A DNA stretch of 64,000 bases, taken from the NCBI GenBank assembly GCA_014905825.1, contig JACGCN010000017.1:558001-622000 (forward strand). The letters run 5' to 3'. Each line of letters starts with the position of its first letter. The first letter of the stretch is position 1. Under the pieces are notes generated by a model. That model did no database searches. It was given only the letters and a program-made list of their open reading frames with translations, and was not told the origin of the DNA. Position numbers and translations under genes: made by a program. Source of the stretch: Lyophyllum atratum. Lineage: Eukaryota; Basidiomycota; Agaricomycetes; Agaricales; Lyophyllaceae. This document shows positions 21,485 to 33,018 of the stretch, one piece after another.

Positions 21485-21980
21485 ATGGTGTATATACATT
21501 CCTGGCAAGAATATCAAGATGCAGCTGAGGCCCTCTACGCGAAGTCACCCACTGAAGTGCGGCCATCTGTTAGCTTCCATCGCCCGTCTGTTGACATGCT
21601 TCGATAGGCTCGATACTGTGTAAAATGGAAATCGTCCGAGGGCAAACTGGTTTTGAAAATCACGGACAATACCACAGTACGTTCATATCCGAATAATCGA
21701 TCTGGTATTGGTATTTATCGCCCCTTGGGATCAGTGTATCAAGTTCAAGACGTATTCGTCGATCTTCCTAAATCGATTTGAGGCTTTAAATCTGTCCTTG
21801 ATGCAAAAAATGCAGAACAAGCGACCAGAAAGCCCGCCGCCACCGGCGCCTCCACTTGCCTTGCCGACGGAGGAAGCCCGAGCCAGCCCCCTACCCGGCG
21901 CCACGTCTGGCATCACACCATCGCCATCCGGTCCCGCAGCAGGGGGGGTGAAGAAGAAAAAGCCCAAGAAAAAGAAGTGA
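21485..21980 (+). CDS. SRP9: signal recognition particle subunit SRP9 (SRP9/SRP21 type)
   Basis: Alu-domain protein of the signal recognition particle, acting in cotranslational targeting to the ER. Exons 21485-21556, 21608-21676 and 21735-21980 give 128 residues. The SRP9 fold is recognisable by the order SWQEYQDAAEALYAKSP, RYCVKWKSSEGKLVLKITDN and CIKFKTYSSIFLNRFEALNL. The C-terminal tail is Pro-rich and ends in a lysine cluster (KKKKPKKKK), as in fungal SRP21-like proteins, probably for RNA contact. All introns are phase 0. Confidence 0.88.
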
Positions 21981-24199
21981 TAGGGAGGGAGCATCGAGCC
22001 TCGCGTCGAACATGGGTCTGTGGTGGATCTTATAGAGTATACTCGTGCCTAGACGTGTGTTTTCGCCTTCCGTTGCCAATGCTTCTCATCCTGCAGCACT
22101 TAGGCCGCTATCCACACGATACCTGGGTTCTTATTTCCGTTGTGCGCGCTTCGTTGTTCTCCGTGCGAGGTATTTTGGTTATCGCCTTTCTTTGTCCTGT
22201 CTGAAATCACCCAACTCCCAAGTCCGTCGATCTCGTCCGCGGTATGTGACTGTCTTGTTTTTCTCAACTTCCAACTCAAAAATATTTCATCAGACTCTCT
22301 TGAGCCTGCCGATATCGTCACTCGAGGAATAAGAGACAATGATTTCCGATCATCGTGGACGATCTCGTCGCCCATGTACTTTGAGTATGTTGGCCGATGC
22401 CAATGTCACGAGCATGAGCCATTCGACTTTGTTGCTAGCAGTGGTCCCCGCTGCCTTGAGCGTCACGCCCAAATGGTACCTTTTGAGTTCAAGGATGGCG
22501 CTTGCTAGCGATTCATACGTTGCTTGAACATGTATCTGACATCAATTTCGATGATGACTCGATTGTTCTTTCCACTTCTAAGCAGACCACAGGTGAGTAC
22601 CATCGTTCCGGTGAGTCTCAATTATGCCTCTGGTTCTCATCCGGGCACTGATATGATCCAACCAGCGAGTTGATACCGCTCAATGTTGAATTCCCGTGTG
22701 GGATCGTAATGCCTGTCTCCTCCGTCAATGATGAGTTTGTTCCACCTCCACGGAGCATTCTTAACGGGAGCTACCTATTTTTGGTTGCTCGTCCATCTTC
22801 ACAAGTTTGATCGGTCTGCGCCCCTCCGGAGAAGTGAATCATCAATCATACTACCCTGTGTGAATGCAGACCCAAATATGTAAGGACATCGTTCTGGGGC
22901 CCCATGCCCACTACGTACCACCTATTCTTCTCTTCTTCGCGGCTGTGTGATTCTTCGGTTCCCACTATCTCAGTTCGCTGGCTGCCGGCTGCCTATTGGA
23001 TAAACAAATCGAAGGTGAGAAGTCTACCATATGAAAGGCCTACTCCTGCTGATACATCGGCCATGCGTGCAGATGTTCGAACTCATCCAGTATGGTGACC
23101 TCGACCCGCGGAGTAAAGCGCATCAAGACAAGCTGGTGATCAATCGATGAGAATAGGACGTTAGTGTCATTGCTGGACTGGAGTATAAGCAGCGACACTC
23201 ATTGCCGGGTAGCGGGTCTTCGTGCAATGTATCACGCTGAACCTGGGTGACATTGACAAATGACATGCGGTTCATTTGGATAGTCTCTTATCACGCTCCT
23301 CACTGATGAAAGCCTTCTACAGGGCCTTGAAGTGAACTTATGACAAGTATCACACGTAATGCCTATAGATCGACTGCACTTGACTCCCCATGACAGGCTC
23401 TACGAGTTGTCAGTGTGGTCCACAGCCTGAAGTCACTGACTTCTGAGGAGTCAAGTTGCGGTGTGTAGGCTCGAGTATACCACCAATAACTCTTTTCGGT
23501 CACCTGGCATTGCTATCCAGACTCCCCCATGGTTCAGAAGCTCATCCCCTTCGATCGAGTTTACGCGAATACGGGGTCGGGTGCATCAGAGATTCATTGT
23601 CAAACCTCTGTCACTGTCGAGATGTTGCCTTCTTGTGGCAGCCCTTCACGATGTCGAGCAAGGCGTTCGGGGAGGGAGTCCCTAGACATGGATCGCACAG
23701 CAAAGGTGTTGATTGGCGGTGCTTGCAGTGGATCTCGATGTCTCTGATACGGCGCCGGTGAACGAGGAAAGTTGCTCCTCGTATCGTCAGAACGGCCTTT
23801 TTTGTGGTGAGAAGCCCCACGTATCATCTTTTTGATCGTTGATATCAAAACAGGGCACTAGAACGAGGTCGTAAAGCGATACCATCCAAAGTATTGGTTT
23901 GATCCAAGACTACTTCCTTAACATGTCATTGGCCACTTTGCGCTAACGTTTACAGCTATATCCGTCTCACGCTTCGACGTCCGTCTGATGGCCTGCAACG
24001 GCAAAAGCCTCACAAAGCCCCAACATCTGTATCTATATGTAACACATATCAGATTGTTATGACCTGCTTGCACGCTGCCCACAATTCGATGTCTCGCGTC
24101 TGAAGAAGCACCCATTTGTTTCCGACGTCCATCTTGTCCTTGTTCCTGGCTGTTCGTTCATTCTCTTCCGTTCCTTCGCGTACTTTGCTGTCAGAGAGT
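21981..24199. other. 2.2 kb without a recognisable gene
   Basis: Contains several short ORFs (for example 22140-22508 and 23456-23761 plus, 23600-23848 minus). None has a recognisable domain or a chain of phase-consistent exons. The stretch 22330-22830 could be a decayed gene, but I cannot identify it. Confidence 0.4.
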
Positions 24200-25797
24200 A
24201 TGCCTCGCTCGAGGGTACGCCTCTTCAGTGCTTTTCTTGCTATCTCCTTTAGAGCGGCCCTGGCACAAACGACGCACAACGTAAGTCAAACCTTGCCTAT
24301 TATTATCCACCCTGCACCTCCTCATCAACTATGCCAACGTAGGTCACCGTCGGGGTCGCAGGGAGTTTCTATGACCCTCCAACCCTTTCTGCAGGCATCA
24401 ATGATACCGTAACCTTCATCTTCTTCGGCCCGTGAGCATCGCAGCCATCGAACGTATCTCGCCAAAGATGCTGAGACGACCTTCCTTCTTAGTGCGCACA
24501 GTGTGGTACAAGCCTCTTTCGACAATCCATGTTTTCCTCTTCCAGGTGGCTTCAATAGCGGGCTAGTGAAACGGCCAAGTGACTCCTCCCCACCTCCGAT
24601 CTGGAGTCTCAGAATCACTAATGATACTGGGGGTGAGTCGCTTCCCGATCCACTATGGCACGTCAACTAACCGATATCAAGGCATCTGGTTCTATTGTCA
24701 GCTTACTGTACCGCTGCCTCACTGTGCACAAGGAATGGTGGGGTGAGTCATTTGGAATATGTACTGCTCAATCAATAAACTAAATGTGATATAGGGCAAT
24801 CAATCCCCCTTCACAAGCTGCATTTCAACAGTTTTCTGACAATGCGGAACTTACGCCAAACTCTCCTGTTCGTCGTCCTTAGAATTCGACGATTTTTTGT
24901 GGAGCTGATACTCGATCCCTAAAGCCACAAGCATCGCTAGCTTTAACAGGTCAAGGGGCATTTGCCACGAACTCGGCGGTAGTGCCAAGTCCAGTATTGG
25001 CACCAGCAACGATCACTTCAGCTACTTCTAGTATCGACGCCCCCCGGTCAGCTACCGCCTCTTCTACAACGCCAACATCAGCACCTCTGTCGAAAAACAA
25101 GAATGGTGCTATCATCGGTGGTTCAGTCGTAGGTGGGGTGGTTGGCCTATTACTCCTCGCGCTCCTTGGTTTCATCCTCTGTCGCCGCCGTAAGAACCGA
25201 GAACGACGCGGGTCCAAAGACTTTTTCCGCTACAAGGCGCAGACCCCCACACTGGGCGGCGTAAACGAATCTTTCCTCCCCTCAAAGCTCGTCAGCCCGC
25301 CCACTGATCAGTCACGGGCAACGCAGCTTCCGCCAAGCACCTACTCTTCCCCATCCAAGTACTCCTCCCCATCGTCTGTGCCGTCTGCACTAGCACCTCA
25401 GCGGGTCTCTCCCGCCGCACAACCCGCGAACATATCTAGCGGAGCTTCCCCCAGCAATAAGAACACGACGAACTCATCGCCATCACGCCGACTGCCACCG
25501 ATTGTTACGACTCCACCCCCGCCGCCTCCTAAATCTGTGGTCGCCGCCCCTAAGCCACTCCCACCGCCTCCGCCGTCATCACCATTGGTTGATCAGAAGG
25601 CGCCTGCTCCTGAGCGGGAGGGCGCGAGTCCAAATATTCATGTGCTCGCGAGGGAGGTTGCGGCGGTTTTGATGCAGAATCCGCAGACGACGGGTGCGCA
25701 ACCAACGGGCGGGCGCGTTCGGACCTCCAGCTCTATGAGCTCCATGAATCGTACCGAGTCGCCTGCGCCTCCCCGGTATCGAGCTAGCGTATTGTGA
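24200..25797 (+). CDS. secreted cupredoxin-like, serine/proline-rich single-pass membrane protein
   Basis: Exons 24200-24280, 24343-24431, 24493-24632, 24682-24742, 24795-24867 and 24925-25797 give 438 residues. A signal peptide ends near residue 22 (AFLAISFRAALA). Residues about 28-140 follow the extracellular serine-rich cupredoxin pattern: VTVGVAGSFYDPPTLSAGIN, DTVTFIFFGP, HSVVQASFDNPCFPLPGGF and GIWFYCQLTVPLPHCAQGMVG, which supplies the His and Cys of a blue-copper-like site. A Ser/Thr-rich stalk leads to a transmembrane helix at about 210-232, a basic CRRRKNRERR stop-transfer and a Pro-rich cytoplasmic tail with poly-Pro tracts. Probably a cell-surface protein. Copper binding is inferred from family, and the exact role is unknown. 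Confidence 0.83.
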
Positions 25798-26998
25798 CAT
25801 TCGGACACTTCACTCTTTGTATCATGGGACAGTTTATATTCAAGGTTCTGTACTTCTAGTTTTTAAATTATTTAGCTAGTCATAGACACACGTTGGATGG
25901 GGGTGTTGCGCAATTGGGATTTCGGTCTTCAATGATCGTGATGTTGCAAATGTTCTTTGGTCGGAGCCGCGTAGACGATACGGCGTTATTCAATGTTCGG
26001 TCGGAATTGATGGTTGCCTTCGAGGACATGAGTAAGTACTCCATCCAACGATACACTATAAGCACTATGTATACAGCAGATCAAAGTATGTTCTCTTCTA
26101 CAGTAGAAACTCCCTCGAATGTCCCCATCCGGAATCCGGATTAGAGGTAAGGGAAAAAAAGAAAGAAAAGTATCGACGCTCAAAGTCCAATCAGACCCAC
26201 ATCGCTGGGGCTATCTCAGGCGCTGCCGTGGATCAGACGACAATAGCGAAAGGTGTAGTGCCTGGGGTTCTCGTCGGTTCTCGTCGCTTGATCGAATACC
26301 AGAGTCGGATGATCGTGGCGCAATCGCCGGTTTCCTGTTGAGCTCAGTTGTTGCGGAAAAATCGGTGTTGCTGGCGTTTACCTGAAGCCTTACATCGCTT
26401 GCCGCCGTACGTGTAGCAGCACAATAGCAGCAAGGAGGTCCTGGTCCGACTCGGACACAGTCACGGTGACGACCCGCCGTTAATCTCAGTTGCAGCTGCT
26501 TTTGTCAAGCGGAAAGATCAGCGTGGAAAGAGCTAACCCGATACTGGGCTTTGCTCGCCGCCACAGGAGCAACGGCCAGGAGTTCCTGATCATAATAGAG
26601 ACCTGCTGCAGTCTAATGATACTAGGGCCACAAAGCACGGTCGTCGCGCATCCGGAAGTTTGTGAGAGTATTCTACATAGGATATATCAAAGATAGGGTT
26701 TCTCTCAGAGAAATGCAAGTCCCTCGTCCCCGGCAACTTGGCAAACGGTACACAGGAGGTGATCCGCCGCACAGGCCGTATCATCATGGGTGCACTAATG
26801 TCAGCAGGCCCATGCGCGACACGAAGCTCGTGAGGTCGCACCATCATCTTGAATCCGGGATCAACCTGCAAATTATTCCAGCCAGCTTGAAGAATTGCAA
26901 ATTTACATGATAAGGACCAAACGACAGACTGGAGAATGGAGTCCTGCGCGTTGATTAACCGACCCCCCCCCCCCCCCAACCTCTGACCAGATAATTGT
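25798..26998. other. spacer with gene relics and a poly-C run
   Basis: No intact gene. A relic related to the adjacent minus-strand gene lies near 26500-26600 (listed separately). A 15-base C run occupies 26963-26977. Confidence 0.4.
26500..26610 (-). pseudogene. relic of the small single-pass membrane protein gene
   Basis: The minus strand encodes YYDQELLAVAPVAASKAQ, close to HYDQNLLAAAPAATKAQ at the start of the intact gene at 26999-27614. The downstream sequence no longer matches. It looks like the 5' end of a tandem duplicate that has decayed. Confidence 0.55.
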
Positions 26999-27614
26999 TC
27001 ATCCACTTTCAAGTCCACTGAAAGCTTGAAGCTGTGCGATGCTCTGAATACCAGTGGAAGTTGGGTTATCTTGGCCTAAGCCCGAATCTGATGATGTAGA
27101 GGCAGGAGGTGGAGATGTGGTTGTTGGATTCGGATTGGTTCCAGTGTTCGCACCAGTTGCGGTCACGGTTGCCTGCGACACTGTCCGGGTCTCTGTCCCA
27201 CCAACTTCGGCTGAGTTCCCGCCGCTTTCCCCAGAAGATGCGGGCGACGGGCTCTTCTTGCTGGCAGTACCTCCCACAGCACCGCCGATGACAGCTGCGA
27301 GGATCACGACAGCCGCGATGAAAATGATAATAATCCCTTTTCTTGTGCGCCAAAAAGGGAGAGCTCTGGAGGGGGTGTAGCCTGCGTATTCCTTAACGTG
27401 CCCACGTTCGGGATCAGCCTGTGATGATGAAGGTGGAGGGGTGGCTTTTCCATGGTTAGGATCTAAGAGGTCTGTGGTATATCCTTCCTGTATCGACGTT
27501 AAAGCTTGGTTTTGGTGGGAAAGTGCAAACTAAACTTACCTGAAGTTGTGCTTTGGTCGCTGCAGGAGCAGCAGCGAGGAGATTTTGGTCATAATGACCG
27601 GTGGTTGATGCCAT
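26999..27614 (-). CDS. small single-pass membrane protein, Ser/Thr-rich
   Basis: Exons 27614-27540 and 27487-26999 give 187 residues. There is no signal peptide. A transmembrane helix (GIIIIFIAAVVILAAVIGG, about 77-97) follows a basic FWRTRK, so the short N-terminal part is probably cytoplasmic and the Ser/Thr/Gly-rich C-terminal part outside. Proteins of this build are common in Agaricomycetes without known function. A partial relative lies just downstream. Confidence 0.65.
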
Positions 27615-28179
27615 GAGAGGTCTTGCCTTTGGTCCCTCACTGAGGAGCGCAGAATGTGGGTGAGCTTGGTCAATGGAAGAGACAGCAGCTGGGCGCTAAC
27701 CTACTCGTCAGGTGCCACTCAAGAACAGCCTTGAGGGCGACGGCCACATCTGTGCTTCAGCGGCGCCAGGCACCAACGTTCAAACGTCCATCAATTTGTG
27801 ACGGTGACAGGTGACCGTTGAACGTCACTTCAGCTCTCTTCCTCCTCCCTCGAGGCTCAAAACTCAACAAATATGCTCCCTCTTAAGCCCTTGACTTGTA
27901 GCCTTTCTTCGCATGTAGAACTCGCAAGCGCTTACGATCTCGTTGACTTTCAATGAGGCCGAGACCAGAGATCATTATCACTAGAGTACTGCACGGCGTG
28001 GCAGCCATCGTTCACCTGACCTCCGCTCAAGACGGGCCGAGGCTGTTTACTCAGTATTCATAGGTACATATCTGCACAAGTGAGAGCACACATATCCTTG
28101 AGGAATCCAGTCATTGAATCGAATTTCCAGCCTATCTCTCAAAAAACGTCGGAAGACCAAGATGCAACCTTGGCGTGGT
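27615..28179. other. intergenic
   Basis: Upstream region of the small membrane protein gene and 3' region of the peroxiredoxin-like gene. Nothing else recognised. Confidence 0.4.
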
Positions 28180-28800
28180 CTAACCGGAAACCTTCCCTGC
28201 TTTCAGCCAGTCTATTACCTGTGCACTCCTGTCGGACGGAAAGACGGGATACCACGTCTTGACAATCTTTCCAACTTCAACAGCTATCACCATTCTCTTC
28301 ACAAGCGCCTTCCATTCCCAATCGAAAGTAGGCAGCGTCAGCGCACGCACCCACTCTAAACCCTCGTCCGAGAGTAAATCGTAAGGGAGGTGCAAACGTT
28401 CTTTGACCTCCATCTGATATGCCGTGTCCTGGGTCGAGAGTCCAAAAATATTCTGCACCCCCAATCCGAGAAGCTCAGTAGAGCTGTTACGGAAAGAACA
28501 TGCTTGGGGCGTGCACCCACGGGCTCCTGGAATCAAGTTCCATGATTCGGGAATGGTCTCTCCAGGGGCGCCTGTGCGTGGGTAGCAGAAAACGATGGTC
28601 AAGCCCTTGAGGGAGGAGACGTCAACTGGCTCTCCTGATGTCGAAATGAGCTTGATGGATGGAATTGCAGCGCCCGTGAGATGGGCGCATGCACCATCAT
28701 CGAGGGGTACGGGCAAGTTCGGTGGTAGGTCCAGCGAGCCTACAATGCTGTGTTAGTCCCGTCCATGTTGTCCGAAATGGGCATAAAACTCACTGTTCAT
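28180..28800 (-). CDS. peroxiredoxin-like (AhpC/TSA, BCP-type) protein
   Basis: Thioredoxin-fold peroxidase candidate. Exons 28800-28794 (only ATGAACA) and 28739-28180 give 188 residues. Family features are VSSLKGLTIVFCYPRTGAPG, the likely peroxidatic cysteine in GARGCTPQACSFRN, GVQNIFGLSTQDTAYQ, LHLPYDLLSDEGLEW and KTWYPVFPSDRS. The very short first coding exon is inferred because the large exon is open upstream but has no ATG before the splice acceptor. The second cysteine (CTPQAC) could serve as resolving residue. Substrate not predicted. Confidence 0.8.
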
Positions 28801-31800
28801 CACGGTGCGATGCAAGTGCGATGTAGGTCATCGATAGCCCGAAAAGATGGACGGATATGATCTCCCATGACTCAAATCTCGAACGTGACTCCTTCACATC
28901 CTCCAAAGTGTCGAGCAAGATTCAAATTACTTGCAACATCGCGTCACAGCTGCCTTCCAGAGGTTTTGCATGCCAATCTCAAGGTGACTTACCATTTATG
29001 TACGTTATCTCTCGGAGCGCCAACACATCGCGGGCAAGCCTATCTATCCGGGTGGTACCCTAAGCGATGATCCGCTGCATAGGCTCCGTCATCACTCCAT
29101 TGCCATATGTACATAGATAAGACACAACAAGCCCTGGGGTGGCGCGGCCTTCGTTCACCGCAAAGCCATAAGGGAACCAGTTCGCGAACCGCCATCACCC
29201 GACGCTCGCTCATTGTTGACTGCTTACAGTCTGGTTACCGCACGACACGTTCTCGCCCTTCGTTCGGATCGCATTTGATCCTAGGCCGACGATCATCCGA
29301 GTTCCGTGTTCGCTACTCCTGAGCACACCGCGTCATCATGCACAGATGCACCACTTACTAAAGTCTTACCAACGTCCGATGCCCCGCGCGCCATGCGGCA
29401 TACCATTCGAATTTCGCGTGCGGATTTAATTTTTTGCGCAATTATGCTTTTCTTGGACGTCCCCTCCCCCTCATACCCGGCGAGCTCATTTGCTCATATA
29501 CACTAGCATGCGCTACGTCGGTCGCGTTTATGGAGCGTATAGGGTCAACGAAGAGGCGAGAAGCGGACTTTCAGCGCCCAGCGCTCGCTCGCTACGCCCA
29601 GTTGCGTCATGCTTGCTTATCACCCTGCACACGTTGAAATCGGAACCTCACATCCTCCGAAGTTCGAAATGAATTTCTGCTCTACGCGGTATACACGCCT
29701 CTTTTGTTCGGTTATTCCTATGGTTCTGCGTCAGTCTGCCTCTCATGAGCTGGAACCTCCTTCACTCGTGGACCTCGGCGACCGAGTAGCACGCCTGCCT
29801 GTCATTCCCTGTCATTTCTCCTCGTTGGCGATCCTCTATGGCTGGAAGAACTATTTACCGGAGAAGTCGCTAAAACAGAGCAATGAGGCGCTTACAGTCG
29901 TATCTGAGCTGGCTAGTTTGGTGCCAGTCCGTGCAAACGACTCGTAGTCCTCATTCATTGCTTGGTATTCTGGCGACAAAGTGTCTGTAATTACTCTATT
30001 AAATGCCTGTAGACCAAGTATCTGTCAATATCTAAAGCCTTTCTCAAGTCTTCCTGCACCCGTGACACAAGTCTCCAGACCGTGCTTGACATTTCTGCCA
30101 CGCCACCAGCTGGCGTTCACCTTCCATCGGCTATATCTTCCCATCCGTCCGTCATGGCTGAGAGTTAATAACGGTATGTTGGCTCAAGGCCACCCCATAT
30201 GTCGTAATTCGCGGAAAACCTTTCCACTGGCTTTCCTTCCGGAAACACACACATTCCACATGCTATTTCGAAACCACCCAAAATCCACGTACCTCCATGG
30301 CTTGCTGTCCACCTAAACACGCTTGCCATTTGGACATTCCCTGACAGTCTTCTTCGTCTAGTCACGATCCCAATGGAGCTCTACAAGACATTGTGGCTAC
30401 CCGTTAATCCACCACCTGAGTTCCCAGCTCACTTGCATCTCGCCACGCCACAACAACGTGTACAGGGTATGTCTGACTTTAGATGAGCTAGTGCCACCAT
30501 CATGACATAGATAACCGTGTTTGCTCGTGCATTGGACATGGTTGAGTGGAAAGATTTAGCCTCCAAGGTAACGAACTCCTCTACCCCTGACTTCCCTGGC
30601 GCCCGAGGCTCAAACATCCGCAAACGGAGTGGGAGGCTGATCGAGATCAGGGTCCTGTGCTCGATCATGTCTCACCGAAAATGAGGCCACATGGCGGCGG
30701 CCCTGGGTTGCGTTTTGGTCGATCATTGCGGAGGCTTTTTCGTAATAGCATTGAGGATGGCTTATAGCGGTGGGTGCGATCGCGAACCTTGATGTAGGTT
30801 TGACTGGATGTAGGGAGGAGATGCGGCAAGCTTGGTTGGGTAGAGCAGATGCGATGGGTGATAGCATAGACAACGTATACAAGTGAAATGAATTGGTAGG
30901 CTTCCTATCCTAGTCGGAGGTGGGGGGGCAGTGCTATGCGAGGACGGATCGTCTACCATGGGGCAGGGAATTTGATCAACATGATGCTCGGAGGTCCGGA
31001 TGCCGTATGATGATCATGGTATGTAATGATGATAGGTGCGAAGATCATCATGATGAGAAATGAGGTCCGTGGTCATGGCAGGATCTGCACGGATTTTGCA
31101 ACATTGGAGGAAGCAGCACATCGGACCTCGTCGCACAGGCAGCTATTCGTCGATCCTGCGAGTAGTGTGTTCGGCCAACGGTCAGGCACTCTTGTCTGGG
31201 GACTTAATGCGAAGTCGTCGGCGAAGAGGTAGATAAGTATCTAGATTCCAAACGCCAGGACAGCCAGGACTCCAAAACCAATGTTCTCGACGTCCTGATA
31301 ATCCCGGAAAACATAAAGAAAGGACAGTCAAGAAGTGACAAGACCCCAACTAGGCGCGACATATAATCACAGAGATTCCGGAGACATGAGAACTCCTGTG
31401 AAGAGCTGTCCGGACGTCAAAGATGACTCCGCTGTCCTCCGTACGGGGTGACAGATTCCTGATCGGAGGGTCCTCTCCGCTGCCCCAACTCAGATGTCGA
31501 GTACAACTACTTCTCCATCTCCGGCTTGACAACCTCTTGACAACCCCCTGTCCGCCACGTTGTCGACGGGTCATGGAATGACGATGGCATCATGGTTCCG
31601 CGAACATTATCATGATTTGGGGACTAGGCTGCGTAAGATTTTCCATCCCAACCCAATGTCCGCTCTTGTATGTATGGGGGCAGAGAAGGATGTAGAAGTC
31701 CTGACAGAGTGGAGGATTGGTGGTTGCCAAACCCCTCGGAGATAATGTGCTATCCCCTAGCGAACGGTAACTTGAATGAATGGGCGTGTAGGCTCGGGTG

Positions 31801-33018
31801 TTGTGTCGGATACGAGGAAGTTGGATATGGACGTCAACCTAATATCGGGTGGGAGGTGATCGTCAGGGAGTTGCCACAATATTTTCCTGACGCGGGTCGT
31901 GCGCGATTCAAATGAGTCAACGGGTTGGCTCAGATATGGATTCGCGTTGGTGGCTTCCGTTGAGTTCCGTTGTCCGCGTATTGTCGTGGGTTCGTTACCA
32001 AATTTCCTGACAAGTGAGGGGACTGGTCGTCAGAGTCATTTGCACATATATATGAGAAAGACCATGGCGTTTCCTCAAGGATAGAGTTTTAGTACCCCGG
32101 GTGACTCGATCTCGGCAGTTCAGGACCGGTGTCTAGTTCCTACGACTGGCCTCTGGCTGCCTCTGGTCGCTGGAGTGTACAGAATGATACAATGGAGCTA
32201 TCCTCGTGAACCGCGTGGCGGTACCGCCACAGAGCTGAAGCGATGCTCACCCTGATCGGGCAAGAGCAAGCGGGCCATGACAATGATCGTCGTTCTGAGT
32301 TCTCGCGGGCTTCGCTGCTCTTAGCTCGACCCTACTCTCAGAACAACTACAGTATCAATCGAGATGCTAAAAAAATAATGCCATCGGTGGCTTGATGGAT
32401 TATGGAGTTGGGGGAATAAAGCAAGGATTACAAGCCGATTGCGACGGGAAATCGCGTGCTTGCGCATTGGTGAACGGCAAAGCGAGAACGCCGAAAACTT
32501 GGCGGGCGGAAGAATTTCGACGATTTGTAGTCAAGGCGCAGAGTATGGGCGGTATGGGGAGCTGCATTTCGTCGCGTTCCTGAGAGGAATGGATGGGGAG
32601 AGGTTCAAGCCGACTGAATGGAAGCGAGTGATGCGGAGCTGGTTTGGATTTGTGGCTTGTTTGCTTTGTGCATGTTGGGATAAGATTTGCTGTGATCAAA
32701 CCTGTACAGCCCTCCGCGTTCTTACTGATCCTTCTATAGTTGATGTTGGGCTTTCATTTTAACTAGAACGCAGATATATCCCGCTGCTCAGCTTTCCAAG
32801 CTGTGCCACCCCTCTACCACGCCCCAACGACGCTTGGCGCCTGCTCGACAGCCCCACCGTTCCTCGTGTCAAACATTCATACTAATTAGCGCTATCATCG
32901 ACGATATCATTGACGGGTATGTACTACATTGCCCATACTTGGCTAACGACGCCAACTGATCCCGTCACCAGACTCATAAACGGATCGGTGCGCTACTGTC
33001 AACCTGCCTGGGTATACC
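28801..33018. other. 4.2-kb gene-poor stretch
   Basis: The longest gene-free stretch of the window. Short ORFs occur (29609-29947 plus, 30610-30882 minus, 32439-32762 plus) but none is recognisable or splice-consistent. No terminal repeats, reverse transcriptase or transposase motifs were seen. Part of it should be the upstream regulatory region of STE12. Confidence 0.45.

Noticed and set aside
22045..22870. Possible multi-exon gene downstream of SRP9
   Set aside because: Several splice-like GT and AG signals exist, but no chain keeps frame and no family could be recognised.
30355..30680. Possible two-exon gene starting MELYKTLWLPVNPPPEF
   Set aside because: The most likely splice (GTATGT donor) leads quickly to a stop, and no homology was recognised.
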